Source: Clostridium sp. UBA2485 (lineage in GTDB: Bacteria; Bacillota; Clostridia; Clostridiales; Clostridiaceae). From it: a stretch of 13,138 nucleotides of DNA. A program made the position numbers and the translations under genes. The notes under the pieces were generated by a model. The model did no database searches. It was given only the letters and a program-made list of their open reading frames with translations, and had not been told where the DNA came from. Each line of letters begins with the position of its first letter. The stretch's first letter is position 1. Of this stretch, positions 1-7,774 are shown one piece after another. The DNA is taken from contig NZ_DDOV01000016.1 of the NCBI RefSeq assembly GCF_002341865.1, forward strand, positions 1-13,138, read 5' to 3'.

Positions 1-15
1 TAAAGAATTATAGTT

Positions 16-45
16 AAAACTCCACGTCAACGCCTTTAGAGTTTT
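16..45. other. Unassigned imperfect dyad
   Basis: AACTC (18-22) and GAGTT (39-43) flank a core that contains the palindrome CGTCAACG (25-32). This is a locally less AT-rich patch in a very AT-rich gap. On the minus strand the core reads GTTGACG, and an ATTATA/TATAAT lies 11 nt away. That spacing is too short for a normal sigma-A promoter. It could be an operator or the stem of a terminator belonging to a gene left of the window. Function unknown. Confidence 0.2.
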
Positions 46-66
46 TTTAGAATAGATTTTATTTTA

Positions 67-91
67 AGAAACTCACTAAAAGTGAATTTCT
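67..91 (-). other. Small hairpin in the left intergenic gap
   Basis: AGAAA (67-71) and TCACT (73-77) pair with AGTGA (81-85) and TTTCT (87-91) around an AAA loop. The single position at 72/86 is a mismatch on the plus strand but a G-U wobble on the minus strand, so the stem is more stable in minus-strand RNA. A second inverted repeat follows (TAAACTCTT 95-103 with AAGAGTTTA 132-140). There is no U-tract, so it is not an obvious terminator. Confidence 0.3.
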
Positions 92-299
92 CTGTAAACT
101 CTTCATTCTTAACAGTTAATCCTTAATTTTCAAGAGTTTAAACTATTTTGTAGAAAACTTATTTTCAGGTATATTTTAAGTTTTTATATTGAATACCATA
201 AGTAACCCCTAATGGTTATAAGTTTATTTTACTCTATTTTCCTCATATAATCTAGAATTTTGAAATAATGTATAGGATTTATTTGATTTATGAAAACAA

Positions 300-371
300 A
301 GCTTAAAATAATGGAGAATTAACAATTATAATTGAAATTAATTTCTTAAATATATTTTTATAAAAGACTTT
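300..371 (-). repeat. Truncated copy C of the fold-back repeat
   Basis: The reverse complement of this stretch aligns along its whole length, with scattered mismatches and single-base gaps, to the right part of copy A (about 7595-7662). Shared blocks in the same order include AAATATATT, AAATTAATTT, ATAATTG, AATTCTC and ATTATTT. Only the right-hand third of the element is present and its orientation is opposite to copies A and B. Homology stops about 10 bp before the PBP2 terminator hairpin. Confidence 0.6.
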
Positions 372-379
372 AACTTTCT

Positions 380-418
380 AAAATAGCCTTTATGCTAATT
401 TAGCATAAAGGCTATTTT
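380..418 (-). terminator. Rho-independent terminator after PBP2
   Basis: A perfect 18-bp stem (380-397 with 401-418) has a 3-nt ATT loop. It lies 6 bp beyond the PBP2 stop codon. In minus-strand RNA the stem ends in UUUU, and because the other arm also ends in TTTT the hairpin could work in both directions. It marks the end of the maf-mre-PBP2 operon. Confidence 0.88.
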
Positions 419-423
419 CATTA

Positions 424-3366
424 TTATTGATTATCATTATTTTGATCTAAAGTATCTTCTTGATTATTATTCTCTGTATTTTCATTATTGTTATTATTTG
501 TAGCTTCATTATTTGTGGTATTATCTTGATTTGAATTATTTTGTGTTTCAGGATACATAAATCCATAACCTGGTTCTACTTTCAATAATTCTTCTTTAAA
601 GTACTCTTCATATATGGCTCTTACTACTGGTCCTGCATATCCTCCATGCCCTCCATCAAATATAATAACACAGGTTACTATTTCTGGATCATCGAAAGGT
701 GCAAAACCTAAAAATACGGCATAAGAAGTTCTTCCTAATGCCTCCTCTTGATTTTGATTAAAAGTAGAAGAACCTGTTTTACCACCGTGTTTTAATGGAT
801 AATTTGTAAATGCAGTAGCACCTGTACCTTCTGTTGCGCTAACAACATCCCCCATCCCTTGCTTTATAGCTTCTAAATACTCTGGATTAATGTCAAATTT
901 ATCTAACAGTTGAGGTTTAATTACAGTCTCTTCTCCTGTTACTGGATCAATAATTTTATCCACAAGCTGCATTTCATATCTATATCCACCATTAACTAAA
1001 GTAGCCATATAGTTTGTTAATTGTAGAGGAGTAAATTGGTTCATTCCCTGTCCTATGGAAGCATCATAAGCATTAGCAGCAGATTTTTTATTAGATATAG
1101 CATCTGCTATGGCATAATTAATTGCTATTGCCATATTCTTAATATCTTTATCGGTATATTTCTTTTCTTTAAATTCTGGAACAGACTCAATTAAATCTTT
1201 AAGAAGTTTTTCCATTTTAGGAACTATTTCTTCTTCTTTTCCTTTAACATCTTTTTTCATCTCTTCTTTAATAGCATCAATCAATATAGTTTTCTTCTCA
1301 TTGATTTTAGCTATTTCACTTTTTTCTTTATCACTACCAACTTCATTTTTTCTTCTTATATCAATAGGTTTATAATGTGCTGTAGTGTTTATAGAATCTA
1401 TACCTTTATTTAAATAATCAGCTATTTGCTCTACATATTCGTTAGCAAACTTATTTTTGCTTGATTCATAGTTATAAACTTGACCAAAATTTTCTGGTAT
1501 TTCTATACCAGTTTTAGGCTCTTTATTAGAATTAGGCTCTACCCCTAGTCCAAATTTCCATGCATATTTCGCTATATAATCAAGTCCACTTGATTTCTCT
1601 CCGCCTTTTGCAAACAATCTATCTGCTACATCATAGAAGAAATAGTTACAAGATACTTTAAGAGCCTCTCTAATATCTATACTACCATGAGAACCTCCAT
1701 TTTGGTTAGATATCCAACATGCTCCCTTATAATCTGAGTATCTTTTGTTGTATTCTCCAGCATCATTAATTGTAGTAGATAAATCTATAACGCCTTCTTC
1801 AAGTCCAGCTAATCCTGTTAATGGTTTAAATACAGACCCTGGTGGAATTAAAGATAATGTAGCATAGTTATATAATGGTTTAGGAAATATATCATAGCTG
1901 TCTTGTCTAGACTTTGTATTATTTTCTGTTGTAGTATCTAACGGAAACATTCTATTAAGTAATTTATCTACCTTTTGTTCGTAAGAAAGACTAGACAATT
2001 CATTCTCATCTAATATCCCTGATATAGAGGTAAGTCCTCTTTTTTCAATATATTCTTTTCCCATCTTTTCTAAATCAGAATTAAAATATTTTGATGAAAG
2101 TTCTGGCGTAAGTGTAAATATATTAGGGTCATATCCTGGCCTACTTGCTAATGCAAGTATTTTACCAGTCTTAGCTTCCATAACTATGGCTGCTCCTCTT
2201 GTAGCATTAGTAGAATCAACATCATTTCTCCTACCTTGTTTTTGAAGGTCAGCCATAGTATCATCCAATGCTCTTTCCGCAACTTTTTGTATATTTTTAT
2301 CAATATTAAGCTGTAAAGTCTTTCCTGGATAAGCTTCAACTTCTCCAAGAGTTTTGACTTTTCTTCCCTGCTTATTTACTTCTATACTCTCTTGACCTTT
2401 AGTTCCTTTTAGGATACTTTCAAAGCTAAACTCTAAACCTACTTTTCCTACTTTATCGGCACTTACATCATATCCCTTTTCTTCAAATTTTTCTTTTTCC
2501 CAAGAGTCTATTTTTGCAGTATATCCTAAAAAAGCTGAACCTAGTTCACCATTAGGATAATTTCTAATAGGTTGAGTTTCTACCATTATACCTGGCAAGT
2601 CTGGCTGAAGTTGTTCAAAGATAAACGCAGCTTCTTTATCTAAACTGTTAGATATAATCACAGGTTTATATCCTGAATAACTTTGTATCTTAATGCTATC
2701 TAACACAATAATGTATCTTCTCTTATCAGTTAAGCTATAATTTTTCTTGTCAATATCAATCTCATAATTTTTCTTAAATTGTTCTTTATATTCATTAAAG
2801 AGCTTATTGAAAGCTTCTTCTGCAGTAATCTTTAATAATTCTTCATCTACTTTCTGTAATTCCGCCTTAGAAAGATCACTTTCGCTTTTTCCCTTATAAA
2901 GTTTATTGATTATATCCTCTTGAAATCCTCTATCTTTTTTAAATCTAAGCTCCATCCATTGTTTACTTGCTTCATCAACAGCATTAAATTTAAATTCAAA
3001 TTTCGGCTCAACAGTTATGGGAAATTCATCTACTATAGAAATCTTATTTTCATCTAAAATTTTAAACACCTTTTCCATAGTATCAAAAAAAACTTCTTTA
3101 CTCTCAGGAGTTTCTGTAAACATCAATGCGTAACTTTGTTTGCTTGTTGCTAATACTTCTCCCTTTCTATCAATGATATCACCTCTTGGTGCTACCTTAG
3201 AAACATTTTTATAGTGCTTTTTACTTGCTTCTTCCCTATATTCTTCTACCATAACTACTTGAAGAAATAGGAGTCTTACTATTAAAATTGTAAATATCAC
3301 AGCCATAGTAATAAAAAACACCGTATATCTTGAAAATTTTTTTTCTTTTTTATTGTTTTTTACCAT
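424..3366 (-). CDS. mrdA: Penicillin-binding protein 2, elongasome transpeptidase (class B PBP, long clostridial form)
   Basis: This is the D,D-transpeptidase that crosslinks peptidoglycan during side-wall elongation, anchored in the membrane with its catalytic domain outside. Residues 14-36 form the single N-terminal membrane anchor. RGDIIDRKG at 61-69 is the usual start of the PBP dimerisation/pedestal domain. All three transpeptidase motifs are present: SVFK at 511-514 (nucleophile S511), SCN at 572-574 and KTG at 863-865. At 980 residues it is far longer than the roughly 630 of the E. coli protein. The excess is a segment between PGYDPN and the SxxK motif, a Lys/Glu-rich segment at about 630-765 between SxN and KTG, and a 38-residue Asn/Gln-rich tail. 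ATG start with AGGA overlapping the mreD stop codon, so translation is probably coupled. Last gene of the operon. The symbol mrdA (or pbpA/pbp2) rests on context. Confidence 0.95.
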   Translation of the reverse strand: MVKNNKKEKKFSRYTVFFITMAVIFTILIVRLLFLQVVMVEEYREEASKKHYKNVSKVAPRGDIIDRKGEVLATSKQSYALMFTETPESKEVFFDTMEKVFKILDENKISIVDEFPITVEPKFEFKFNAVDEASKQWMELRFKKDRGFQEDIINKLYKGKSESDLSKAELQKVDEELLKITAEEAFNKLFNEYKEQFKKNYEIDIDKKNYSLTDKRRYIIVLDSIKIQSYSGYKPVIISNSLDKEAAFIFEQLQPDLPGIMVETQPIRNYPNGELGSAFLGYTAKIDSWEKEKFEEKGYDVSADKVGKVGLEFSFESILKGTKGQESIEVNKQGRKVKTLGEVEAYPGKTLQLNIDKNIQKVAERALDDTMADLQKQGRRNDVDSTNATRGAAIVMEAKTGKILALASRPGYDPNIFTLTPELSSKYFNSDLEKMGKEYIEKRGLTSISGILDENELSSLSYEQKVDKLLNRMFPLDTTTENNTKSRQDSYDIFPKPLYNYATLSLIPPGSVFKPLTGLAGLEEGVIDLSTTINDAGEYNKRYSDYKGACWISNQNGGSHGSIDIREALKVSCNYFFYDVADRLFAKGGEKSSGLDYIAKYAWKFGLGVEPNSNKEPKTGIEIPENFGQVYNYESSKNKFANEYVEQIADYLNKGIDSINTTAHYKPIDIRRKNEVGSDKEKSEIAKINEKKTILIDAIKEEMKKDVKGKEEEIVPKMEKLLKDLIESVPEFKEKKYTDKDIKNMAIAINYAIADAISNKKSAANAYDASIGQGMNQFTPLQLTNYMATLVNGGYRYEMQLVDKIIDPVTGEETVIKPQLLDKFDINPEYLEAIKQGMGDVVSATEGTGATAFTNYPLKHGGKTGSSTFNQNQEEALGRTSYAVFLGFAPFDDPEIVTCVIIFDGGHGGYAGPVVRAIYEEYFKEELLKVEPGYGFMYPETQNNSNQDNTTNNEATNNNNNENTENNNQEDTLDQNNDNQ

Positions 3367-3378
3367 AATATCACTATC

Positions 3379-3870
3379 CTAAAATCTCCAATCTTTCTTC
3401 ATAAATTTTGTTTCAGAAAGTTTGTAAACATATCTATATAAAATTATAGATAAAATCATATTATATATGCTTACATATAGTGCTGTTTGTATATTAACTT
3501 TTATCTTTAATAAATAAAACAAGCTAAACATCATAACTCCTTTTAAAATACTAAGAAAAAAAGTTGAAATTATTGGAACAAAGGATTTTTCTTTAAATAT
3601 GCTTTTACCAATTTGTGCTGCAATATAGCAAGTAAGCATATTAGTAAGCATATTAATTCCTAATCCATTAAATAAATAAATATCTTGTAGTGCACCAGCA
3701 AATATACCTAAAATAATTGCCTCTACTGGACCATTTATTATTGAGTAGGAAATTATAAAAACAAATAAAATGCTAGGATAAATAGATTTAATAGCAATAA
3801 ATGTACTTAATGTATTATCCAACATAGTAAGTCCAATACATATAAAAAATAGTGTTATTACTTTCTTCAT
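3379..3870 (-). CDS. mreD: Rod shape-determining protein MreD
   Basis: A small, very hydrophobic integral membrane protein (about five membrane segments over 163 residues) of the elongasome. It is thought to bridge MreC and the peptidoglycan synthesis enzymes. Identification rests on size, hydrophobic pattern, the segment NGPVEAIILGIFAGALQDIY typical of MreD, and its place between mreC and PBP2. An upstream in-frame GTG at 3879 exists but lies inside the ribosome binding site. ATG at 3870 has AGGTGA 5 nt upstream (3876-3881), overlapping the mreC stop codon at 3880-3882, so I place the start there. This implies translational coupling to mreC. Confidence 0.9.
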   Translation of the reverse strand: MKKVITLFFICIGLTMLDNTLSTFIAIKSIYPSILFVFIISYSIINGPVEAIILGIFAGALQDIYLFNGLGINMLTNMLTCYIAAQIGKSIFKEKSFVPIISTFFLSILKGVMMFSLFYLLKIKVNIQTALYVSIYNMILSIILYRYVYKLSETKFMKKDWRF

Positions 3871-3875
3871 TTTAA

Positions 3876-3881
3876 TCACCT
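3876..3881 (-). promoter_or_regulatory. Ribosome binding site deciding the mreD start
   Basis: AGGTGA lies 5 nt before ATG 3870 and overlaps the TAG stop of mreC. The in-frame GTG at 3879 is part of this site, and nothing upstream of that GTG resembles a Shine-Dalgarno sequence. Confidence 0.6.
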
Positions 3882-4731
3882 AATAGTTATATTTAACTTC
3901 TATAATATCATCTGGTACTACTATTAATACTTGTTCCAAAGTATTAAAATCTACAGTTGGCTTTATTATTGCACTTTTCATTACAGCAGCTTTATCTTCC
4001 TTTACCTCTAACACAGTGCCTATTTTTATTCCTTTAGGATAAACTAATCCTAATCCTGAAGTTAAAATAGTATCTCCTTCTTTTATCTTAGAGCTAATTG
4101 AAAGCCCTGTAATTTCTGCAAGAAATTTTTCGTCATTTCCTCTGTATCCTTTTACAATCCCATCACTTTCTTTAGTTGATAATACATGTGCTGCAACAGC
4201 TATATTTTCATTACATAAAGACTGTACTATCGACCAATTGCTTCCTACAGAAGTGACTTGTCCTACTAACCCTTCTGCTGTAATTGCTACCATGCCTTTT
4301 TTAATTCCATCTTTGCTACCTCTATTTATAGTAAATCCATCTAAAAAGTTTTCTCCACTTAATCCTTTAATATCAGCACCTATATATTTATACTCATTTT
4401 TAGAATTAGTGAAATTCAACATATTTCTTAATCTTTCATTTTCACTAGTGAGAATTTCATTTTCCGTTGACATTTGAGATAGTTTAATATTTTCCTCTTT
4501 TAACTTCTCATTTTCTTCTTTTATATTATTTATATTAGTAATAAAACTAAAGGAGTTTTTTATTTTATTTCCTATATTATAAACTACACTTTGGATACTA
4601 TTTAAGGTGTATCCAACACCATTTTCCACGAAAGACATTTTTTCTCTTTGAACACTATATCCAATAAGAAACAAAAAGCATACTGACAGTAGTATAACTA
4701 TTACTGCCAGTTTATTCTTGAACTTTTTCAA
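3880..4731 (-). CDS. mreC: Rod shape-determining protein MreC
   Basis: A bitopic elongasome scaffold that links cytoplasmic MreB filaments to the periplasm-side synthases. Residues 8-25 are a membrane segment. Residues about 68-106 form a coiled coil rich in E, N, K and L with a clear heptad pattern. A C-terminal beta-rich MreC domain (about 115-275) follows, with the family-typical stretches around DGFTINRGSKDGIKKGM and GLGLVYPKGIKIGTV. Its 283 residues are normal for the family. The start is TTG at 4731: GAGGAT lies just upstream and overlaps the end of mreB, and no better ATG or GTG is nearby. It follows mreB with a 2-bp gap, so the two are probably translated in a coupled way. Confidence 0.95.
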   Translation of the reverse strand: MKKFKNKLAVIVILLSVCFLFLIGYSVQREKMSFVENGVGYTLNSIQSVVYNIGNKIKNSFSFITNINNIKEENEKLKEENIKLSQMSTENEILTSENERLRNMLNFTNSKNEYKYIGADIKGLSGENFLDGFTINRGSKDGIKKGMVAITAEGLVGQVTSVGSNWSIVQSLCNENIAVAAHVLSTKESDGIVKGYRGNDEKFLAEITGLSISSKIKEGDTILTSGLGLVYPKGIKIGTVLEVKEDKAAVMKSAIIKPTVDFNTLEQVLIVVPDDIIEVKYNY

Positions 4732-4733
4732 AA

Positions 4734-5744
4734 TTATCCTCTTTTTTCCATTATATCTATATTATCTAGCGCTTTTCCAGCTCCTATAGCCACACAATCT
4801 AATGGAATGTCAGCTACATTTACTGGCATATGAGTTTCGTGGTAAATTAATGCGTCTATTCCTCTTAACAATGCGCCTCCACCAGTTAACATTATGCCTT
4901 TGTCCATAATATCTGCTGCAAGCTCCGGTGGTGTTTTTTCAAGTGTAGTTTTTATTGAGTCAATTATAGAGTATACAGGTTCTTTTAATGCTTCTCTAAC
5001 TTCACTTTCATTGATTTCTGTCACTTTTGGCAATCCAGAAATTAAATCTCTTCCTTTAATCTCCATAGTTCTTTCTTCTTCACCTAAATCGAAGGCAGAA
5101 CCTAATTCTATTTTTATTGCTTCAGCTGTACGTTCACCTATCATTAAACTATACTGTTTTTTTATGTAAGCTATTATTGCCTTATCTAACTCATCACCAG
5201 CAACTCTTAGAGATTTACTAGTTACTATTCCGCCAAGAGAAATAATAGCTACTTCTGTAGTTCCTCCACCAATATCTACAATCATACTACCTGTTGGTTC
5301 ATCAACTGGAAGTCCAGCACCTATAGCTGCCGCCATTGGTTCTTCTAAAAGACAAGCAAATCTAGCACCTGCACTTTTTGTTGCTTCTTCTATAGCTCTT
5401 TTTTCTACTTCAGTTACTCCTGAAGGAAAAGAAACTACTATTCTCGGGCTTTTAAATCCATTTTTTGCCCCCGCTTTTTCAATAAAGCTTCTTAGCATTT
5501 TTTCAGTAACGTCAAAGTCAGCAATAACTCCATCTCGCATTGGTCTTATAGCCACAATGTTACCTGGAGTTCTTCCGATCATTTGTTTAGCTTCATTTCC
5601 TACAGCTAAAACCCTGTTCGTCTTTTTATTTATAGCCACAACTGATGGCTCTCTTAACACTATTCCTTTTCCTTTTACATAAACTAATGTATTAGCAGTC
5701 CCTAAATCTATTCCCATATCTCTTGATTTAGCAAAAAATCCCAT
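4734..5744 (-). CDS. mreB: Rod shape-determining protein MreB (bacterial actin)
   Basis: An actin-fold ATPase that forms membrane-bound filaments and orients lateral cell wall synthesis. Its 336 residues are full length. Actin-family nucleotide-binding motifs are visible: phosphate-1 DLGTANTLVYVKG starting at D13, phosphate-2 DIGGGTTE at 157-164, CLLEEPMAAAIG at 131-142 with the conserved glutamates, and the adenosine motif LTGGGALLRG at 286-295. The N-terminal MGFFAKSRDMGIDLG is typical of MreB rather than FtsA or ParM; Mbl and MreBH are paralogues in Bacillus, but position next to mreC and mreD favours MreB. ATG start with AAGGAG upstream in the 22-bp gap after radC. Confidence 0.97.
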   Translation of the reverse strand: MGFFAKSRDMGIDLGTANTLVYVKGKGIVLREPSVVAINKKTNRVLAVGNEAKQMIGRTPGNIVAIRPMRDGVIADFDVTEKMLRSFIEKAGAKNGFKSPRIVVSFPSGVTEVEKRAIEEATKSAGARFACLLEEPMAAAIGAGLPVDEPTGSMIVDIGGGTTEVAIISLGGIVTSKSLRVAGDELDKAIIAYIKKQYSLMIGERTAEAIKIELGSAFDLGEEERTMEIKGRDLISGLPKVTEINESEVREALKEPVYSIIDSIKTTLEKTPPELAADIMDKGIMLTGGGALLRGIDALIYHETHMPVNVADIPLDCVAIGAGKALDNIDIMEKRG

Positions 5745-5766
5745 ATACTTTTTTCTCCTTTCGTTT

Positions 5767-6450
5767 CTATAAAAATGCTCTTTCTTTTAAGCTAACATAA
5801 ATACCATTCCCAATTATAATATGGTCTAAAACCTCTATGCCTAGTATCTTTCCACATTCTTTAAGTCTATTTGTAATACTGATATCTTCTTTACTTGGAG
5901 TAGGATCTCCTGATGGATGATTGTGACAAATAATTATTGAAGCGCTACTATTTTTTATAGCTTCTAAAAATACTTCCCTAGGATGAACAATAGAACTATT
6001 TAAGCTACCAACAGATATATGTTTTACAGATATAACTACATTTTTGCTATTAAGCATTATTAACTTGAGATATTCTTTTTTTAAATATCTCATATCTTCC
6101 ATGACATATTCTGCTGCTGATTTAGCACTGGTTATTCTATATTCATCACCAGACTTAAAGGTTTTAAAACGCTTTGAAATTTCTGATAGCGCTATAAGTT
6201 GTGCTGCCTTAGCTTCCCCTATACCACACAAACTTAAAAAGTCTTGAGTATCACAACTAAGGAGTCCATTTAATCCATTACAGTCTGATATTATTCTATT
6301 GCATAAACTTAAAACATCTTCTTTCTGACTTCCTGTGCGCAAAATAATTGCTAAAAGTTCTGCATTAGATAGTGCATATGCACCGTATCTAAAAAGTCTC
6401 TCACGAGGTCTTTCATTTTTAGGTAAATCTGTAAGTTTAAAGTTGTTCAA
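5767..6450 (-). CDS. radC: RadC family JAB1/MPN metalloprotease-fold protein
   Basis: The family is named RadC (DNA repair protein) from an old E. coli assignment that is now doubted; its biochemical role is unsettled. The N-terminal half has a UPF0758/helix-hairpin-helix-like region including LPKNERPRERL and LCGIGEAKAAQL. The C-terminal half is a JAMM domain with E159, the motif HNHPSGD (H176, H178) and S186/D189 as the predicted zinc site. Numbering is from a TTG start at 6450, chosen because AAGGAA lies 9 nt before it. The in-frame GTG at 6459 directly abuts that site and is too close, but remains the alternative (230 instead of 227 residues). Lies between maf and mreB, as in Bacillus and many clostridia. 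Confidence 0.92.
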   Translation of the reverse strand: MNNFKLTDLPKNERPRERLFRYGAYALSNAELLAIILRTGSQKEDVLSLCNRIISDCNGLNGLLSCDTQDFLSLCGIGEAKAAQLIALSEISKRFKTFKSGDEYRITSAKSAAEYVMEDMRYLKKEYLKLIMLNSKNVVISVKHISVGSLNSSIVHPREVFLEAIKNSSASIIICHNHPSGDPTPSKEDISITNRLKECGKILGIEVLDHIIIGNGIYVSLKERAFL

Positions 6451-6465
6451 ATATAACACTTCCTT

Positions 6466-7041
6466 TTAAAGATTTACCCCCATCTCCATAAGTAAAGTAT
6501 TTAACCTATTTAAAGGTAAGCCTACCACATTATAATAACAGCCATTAATGCCTTCTACAAATGTTGCTGCTCTACCTTGTATACCATAAGCCCCTGCTTT
6601 GTCTAGAGAGTCTCCAGTTTTTACATATTTCTCTATAGCTTCATTACTTAGTTTTGAAAATTTAACTTCTGTACAAACAGCATCAAATTTCATATTATTA
6701 GTTTTTGTATCTAAAACTATTATACCGGAGTATACTTTATGAGTTTTGTTACTAAGCATTTTAAGCATGATAATAGCATCCTCTTCATTTTTTGGTTTTC
6801 CCAATACCTTGCCATCACTATACACTATAGTGTCACAAGCAATTACAAGAGAATGTTCATTTAGCTTTTTAAGTATATTAAAAGCCTTTCCTTTTGCTAA
6901 GTTAATAACATACTCTTCGCAATTATTATCAAAGCTTATAGTGCTTTCATCAAAGTCACTAACAATCACTTCAAAATTCTCTATAATTCTAGTTAAAAGT
7001 TCTTTTCTTCTTTCTGAAGCTGATGCCAGTATAATCTTCAT
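6466..7041 (-). CDS. maf: Maf family nucleoside triphosphate pyrophosphatase
   Basis: A cytoplasmic house-cleaning enzyme that hydrolyses dTTP, UTP and modified pyrimidine nucleotides to the monophosphate. In Bacillus, Maf also influences septum formation. At 191 residues it matches the family. Visible motifs: the N-terminal substrate loop ILASASERRKELL (4-16), ACDTIV with predicted general base D70, GKVLGKP (77-83), HKVYSGI (101-107) and KAGAYGIQG (148-156). The usual E-P before the last motif is D-S here (TGDSLDKAG), a mild deviation. ATG start with AGGAG upstream. Between the DUF4321 gene (12-bp gap) and radC, the classic position upstream of mreBCD. Confidence 0.95.
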   Translation of the reverse strand: MKIILASASERRKELLTRIIENFEVIVSDFDESTISFDNNCEEYVINLAKGKAFNILKKLNEHSLVIACDTIVYSDGKVLGKPKNEEDAIIMLKMLSNKTHKVYSGIIVLDTKTNNMKFDAVCTEVKFSKLSNEAIEKYVKTGDSLDKAGAYGIQGRAATFVEGINGCYYNVVGLPLNRLNTLLMEMGVNL

Positions 7042-7053
7042 AATTGTTCACTC

Positions 7054-7314
7054 CTAATATTTTCTAAATAATATTATTGCCAATATTACACAAATAATAG
7101 ACATTAAATTAATATTAAAATAGATACCAAAAGTTATCCCTATTACCTTTAAGTCTAACAAAAAAGGATCACTTAGTCCAATGGAATAAGATCTTCCTAA
7201 TATATCTAAAAACCTAACGCTTTTAGATAACACTTCCCCAATAAAACTACCAGAAATGGCTGCCAGTAGTATAACAAAAATGTATTCTCTGGTTTTCCTT
7301 TCTGAATTTTTCAA
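7054..7314 (-). CDS. DUF4321 family small membrane protein
   Basis: An 86-residue protein with two predicted membrane segments (about 10-30 and 60-82) separated by a loop that contains KSVRFLDILGRSY and GLSDPFLLDLKV. This pattern matches the DUF4321 family of Firmicutes, found directly upstream of maf and mreBCD. Function unknown; position suggests a link to the envelope or shape machinery. The start is TTG at 7314, with GGGGGA 6 nt upstream and no nearby ATG giving a better fit. It is the first gene of the operon, with a candidate promoter at 7348-7376. Confidence 0.85.
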   Translation of the reverse strand: MKNSERKTREYIFVILLAAISGSFIGEVLSKSVRFLDILGRSYSIGLSDPFLLDLKVIGITFGIYFNINLMSIICVILAIILFRKY

Positions 7315-7347
7315 TTTATATCCCCCATTTATTTCTTTATCTTATAT

Positions 7348-7376
7348 AGTGTATCATTTAATAAAATGATTAACAA
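7348..7376 (-). promoter_or_regulatory. Candidate sigma-A promoter of the maf-mre operon, with an internal dyad
   Basis: On the minus strand TTGTTA (7371-7376) is followed after 17 bp by TACACT (7348-7353). Each hexamer matches 4 of 6 consensus bases. The spacer is largely a perfect inverted repeat, ATCATTT (7353-7359) and AAATGAT (7364-7370), which would put a repressor-sized dyad between the two promoter boxes. Transcription would start about 25-30 nt before the TTG start of the DUF4321 gene. Confidence 0.4.
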
Positions 7377-7452
7377 GTCTATAATATAGTTTTTAGAAAA
7401 ATTTTCTGTTCCTTAATTTGGATTTTAAGGTATCAAATAGGACGGATTAAAA

Positions 7453-7467
7453 ATGACTAAAAGTCAT
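7453..7467. other. Small perfect hairpin
   Basis: ATGACT (7453-7458) and AGTCAT (7462-7467) form a 6-bp stem with an AAA loop. On the minus strand the stem is followed by a run of five T, so it resembles a weak terminator. No gene ends here on that strand; it lies just outside repeat copy A and upstream of the DUF4321 promoter. Confidence 0.3.
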
Positions 7468-7474
7468 GTTTTGT

Positions 7475-7682
7475 CAATTCATAATTCACAATGGGCAGTT
7501 CGCAGTTATGGAAACTTCTCCCTATATAAGAGAAGTTTAAAATTAATTTGTTTTTTGAATCCATAGGGTCATTTCTTATAAAAGACTGACAATGAAGTTC
7601 CTAGTAAAAAATATATTAAAAAAATTAATTTTAACCATAATTGCAATTCTCTATTATTTAAGTTGTAAATTAAAATACTCAA
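7475..7682 (+). repeat. Fold-back repeat, copy A
   Basis: A non-coding stretch that aligns over about 200 bp with copy B (9533-9728). It contains the hairpin AAACTTCTC (7512-7520) / GAGAAGTTT (7530-7538), the block AGGGTCA (7565-7571), an AAATTAATTTT block, and a right end at 7661-7682 that matches copy B at 21 of 22 positions. The left and right ends are imperfect inverted repeats, so the element can fold on itself. It has no coding capacity and resembles a MITE or other mobile intergenic repeat. It fills most of the gap between the SPOR gene terminator and the maf-mre operon promoter. Confidence 0.65.
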
Positions 7683-7738
7683 AAAAATAGCTATATTAAA
7701 CTATATATTAGTTTTTCTATTTTTACATTTACAAATAT

Positions 7739-7766
7739 AAAAATAGAACAGGCTATACCTGTTCTA
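7739..7766 (-). terminator. Rho-independent terminator after the SPOR gene
   Basis: TAGAACAGG (7744-7752) and CCTGTTCTA (7758-7766) form a perfect 9-bp stem with a 5-nt loop, 8 bp past the SPOR gene stop codon. In the minus-strand RNA it is followed by a U-rich tract (TTTTTATATTT). Confidence 0.85.
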
Positions 7767-7774
7767 CCATTTAA

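Larger units (their letters stand above)
1..379. other. Gene-free AT-rich gap left of the PBP2 terminator
   Basis: No open reading frame with a credible ribosome binding site is visible on either strand. The stretch holds a dyad at 16-45, a hairpin at 67-91, an inverted repeat at 95-140, a weak inverted repeat (AAAACTTA 154-161 with TAAGTTTT 176-183), and at its right end a truncated copy (about 300-371) of the fold-back repeat seen at 7475-7682 and 9533-9728. I see no recognised RNA gene. The min genes often found after PBP2 in clostridia are not here. Confidence 0.5.
7315..7743. other. Gap between the DUF4321 gene and the SPOR gene terminator
   Basis: This 429-bp stretch holds the candidate operon promoter (7348-7376), a weak CCTTAA/TTAAGG inverted repeat near 7412-7431, a hairpin at 7453-7467 and repeat copy A. 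I see no gene on either strand. Confidence 0.6.

Noticed and set aside
8..30. TTGACG and TATAAT on the minus strand at the left edge as a promoter
   Set aside because: The spacer is only 11 bp; neither sigma-A nor a MerR-type long-spacer promoter fits.
4238..4477. Plus-strand ORF of 79 codons, and similar plus-strand ORFs at 4894-5169, 6044-6247, 6746-7057, 8991-9203 and 12509-12709
   Set aside because: Each lies wholly or mostly antisense to a confidently identified gene, has low-complexity Ser/Leu/Phe-rich translation typical of a reverse frame, and matches no family.
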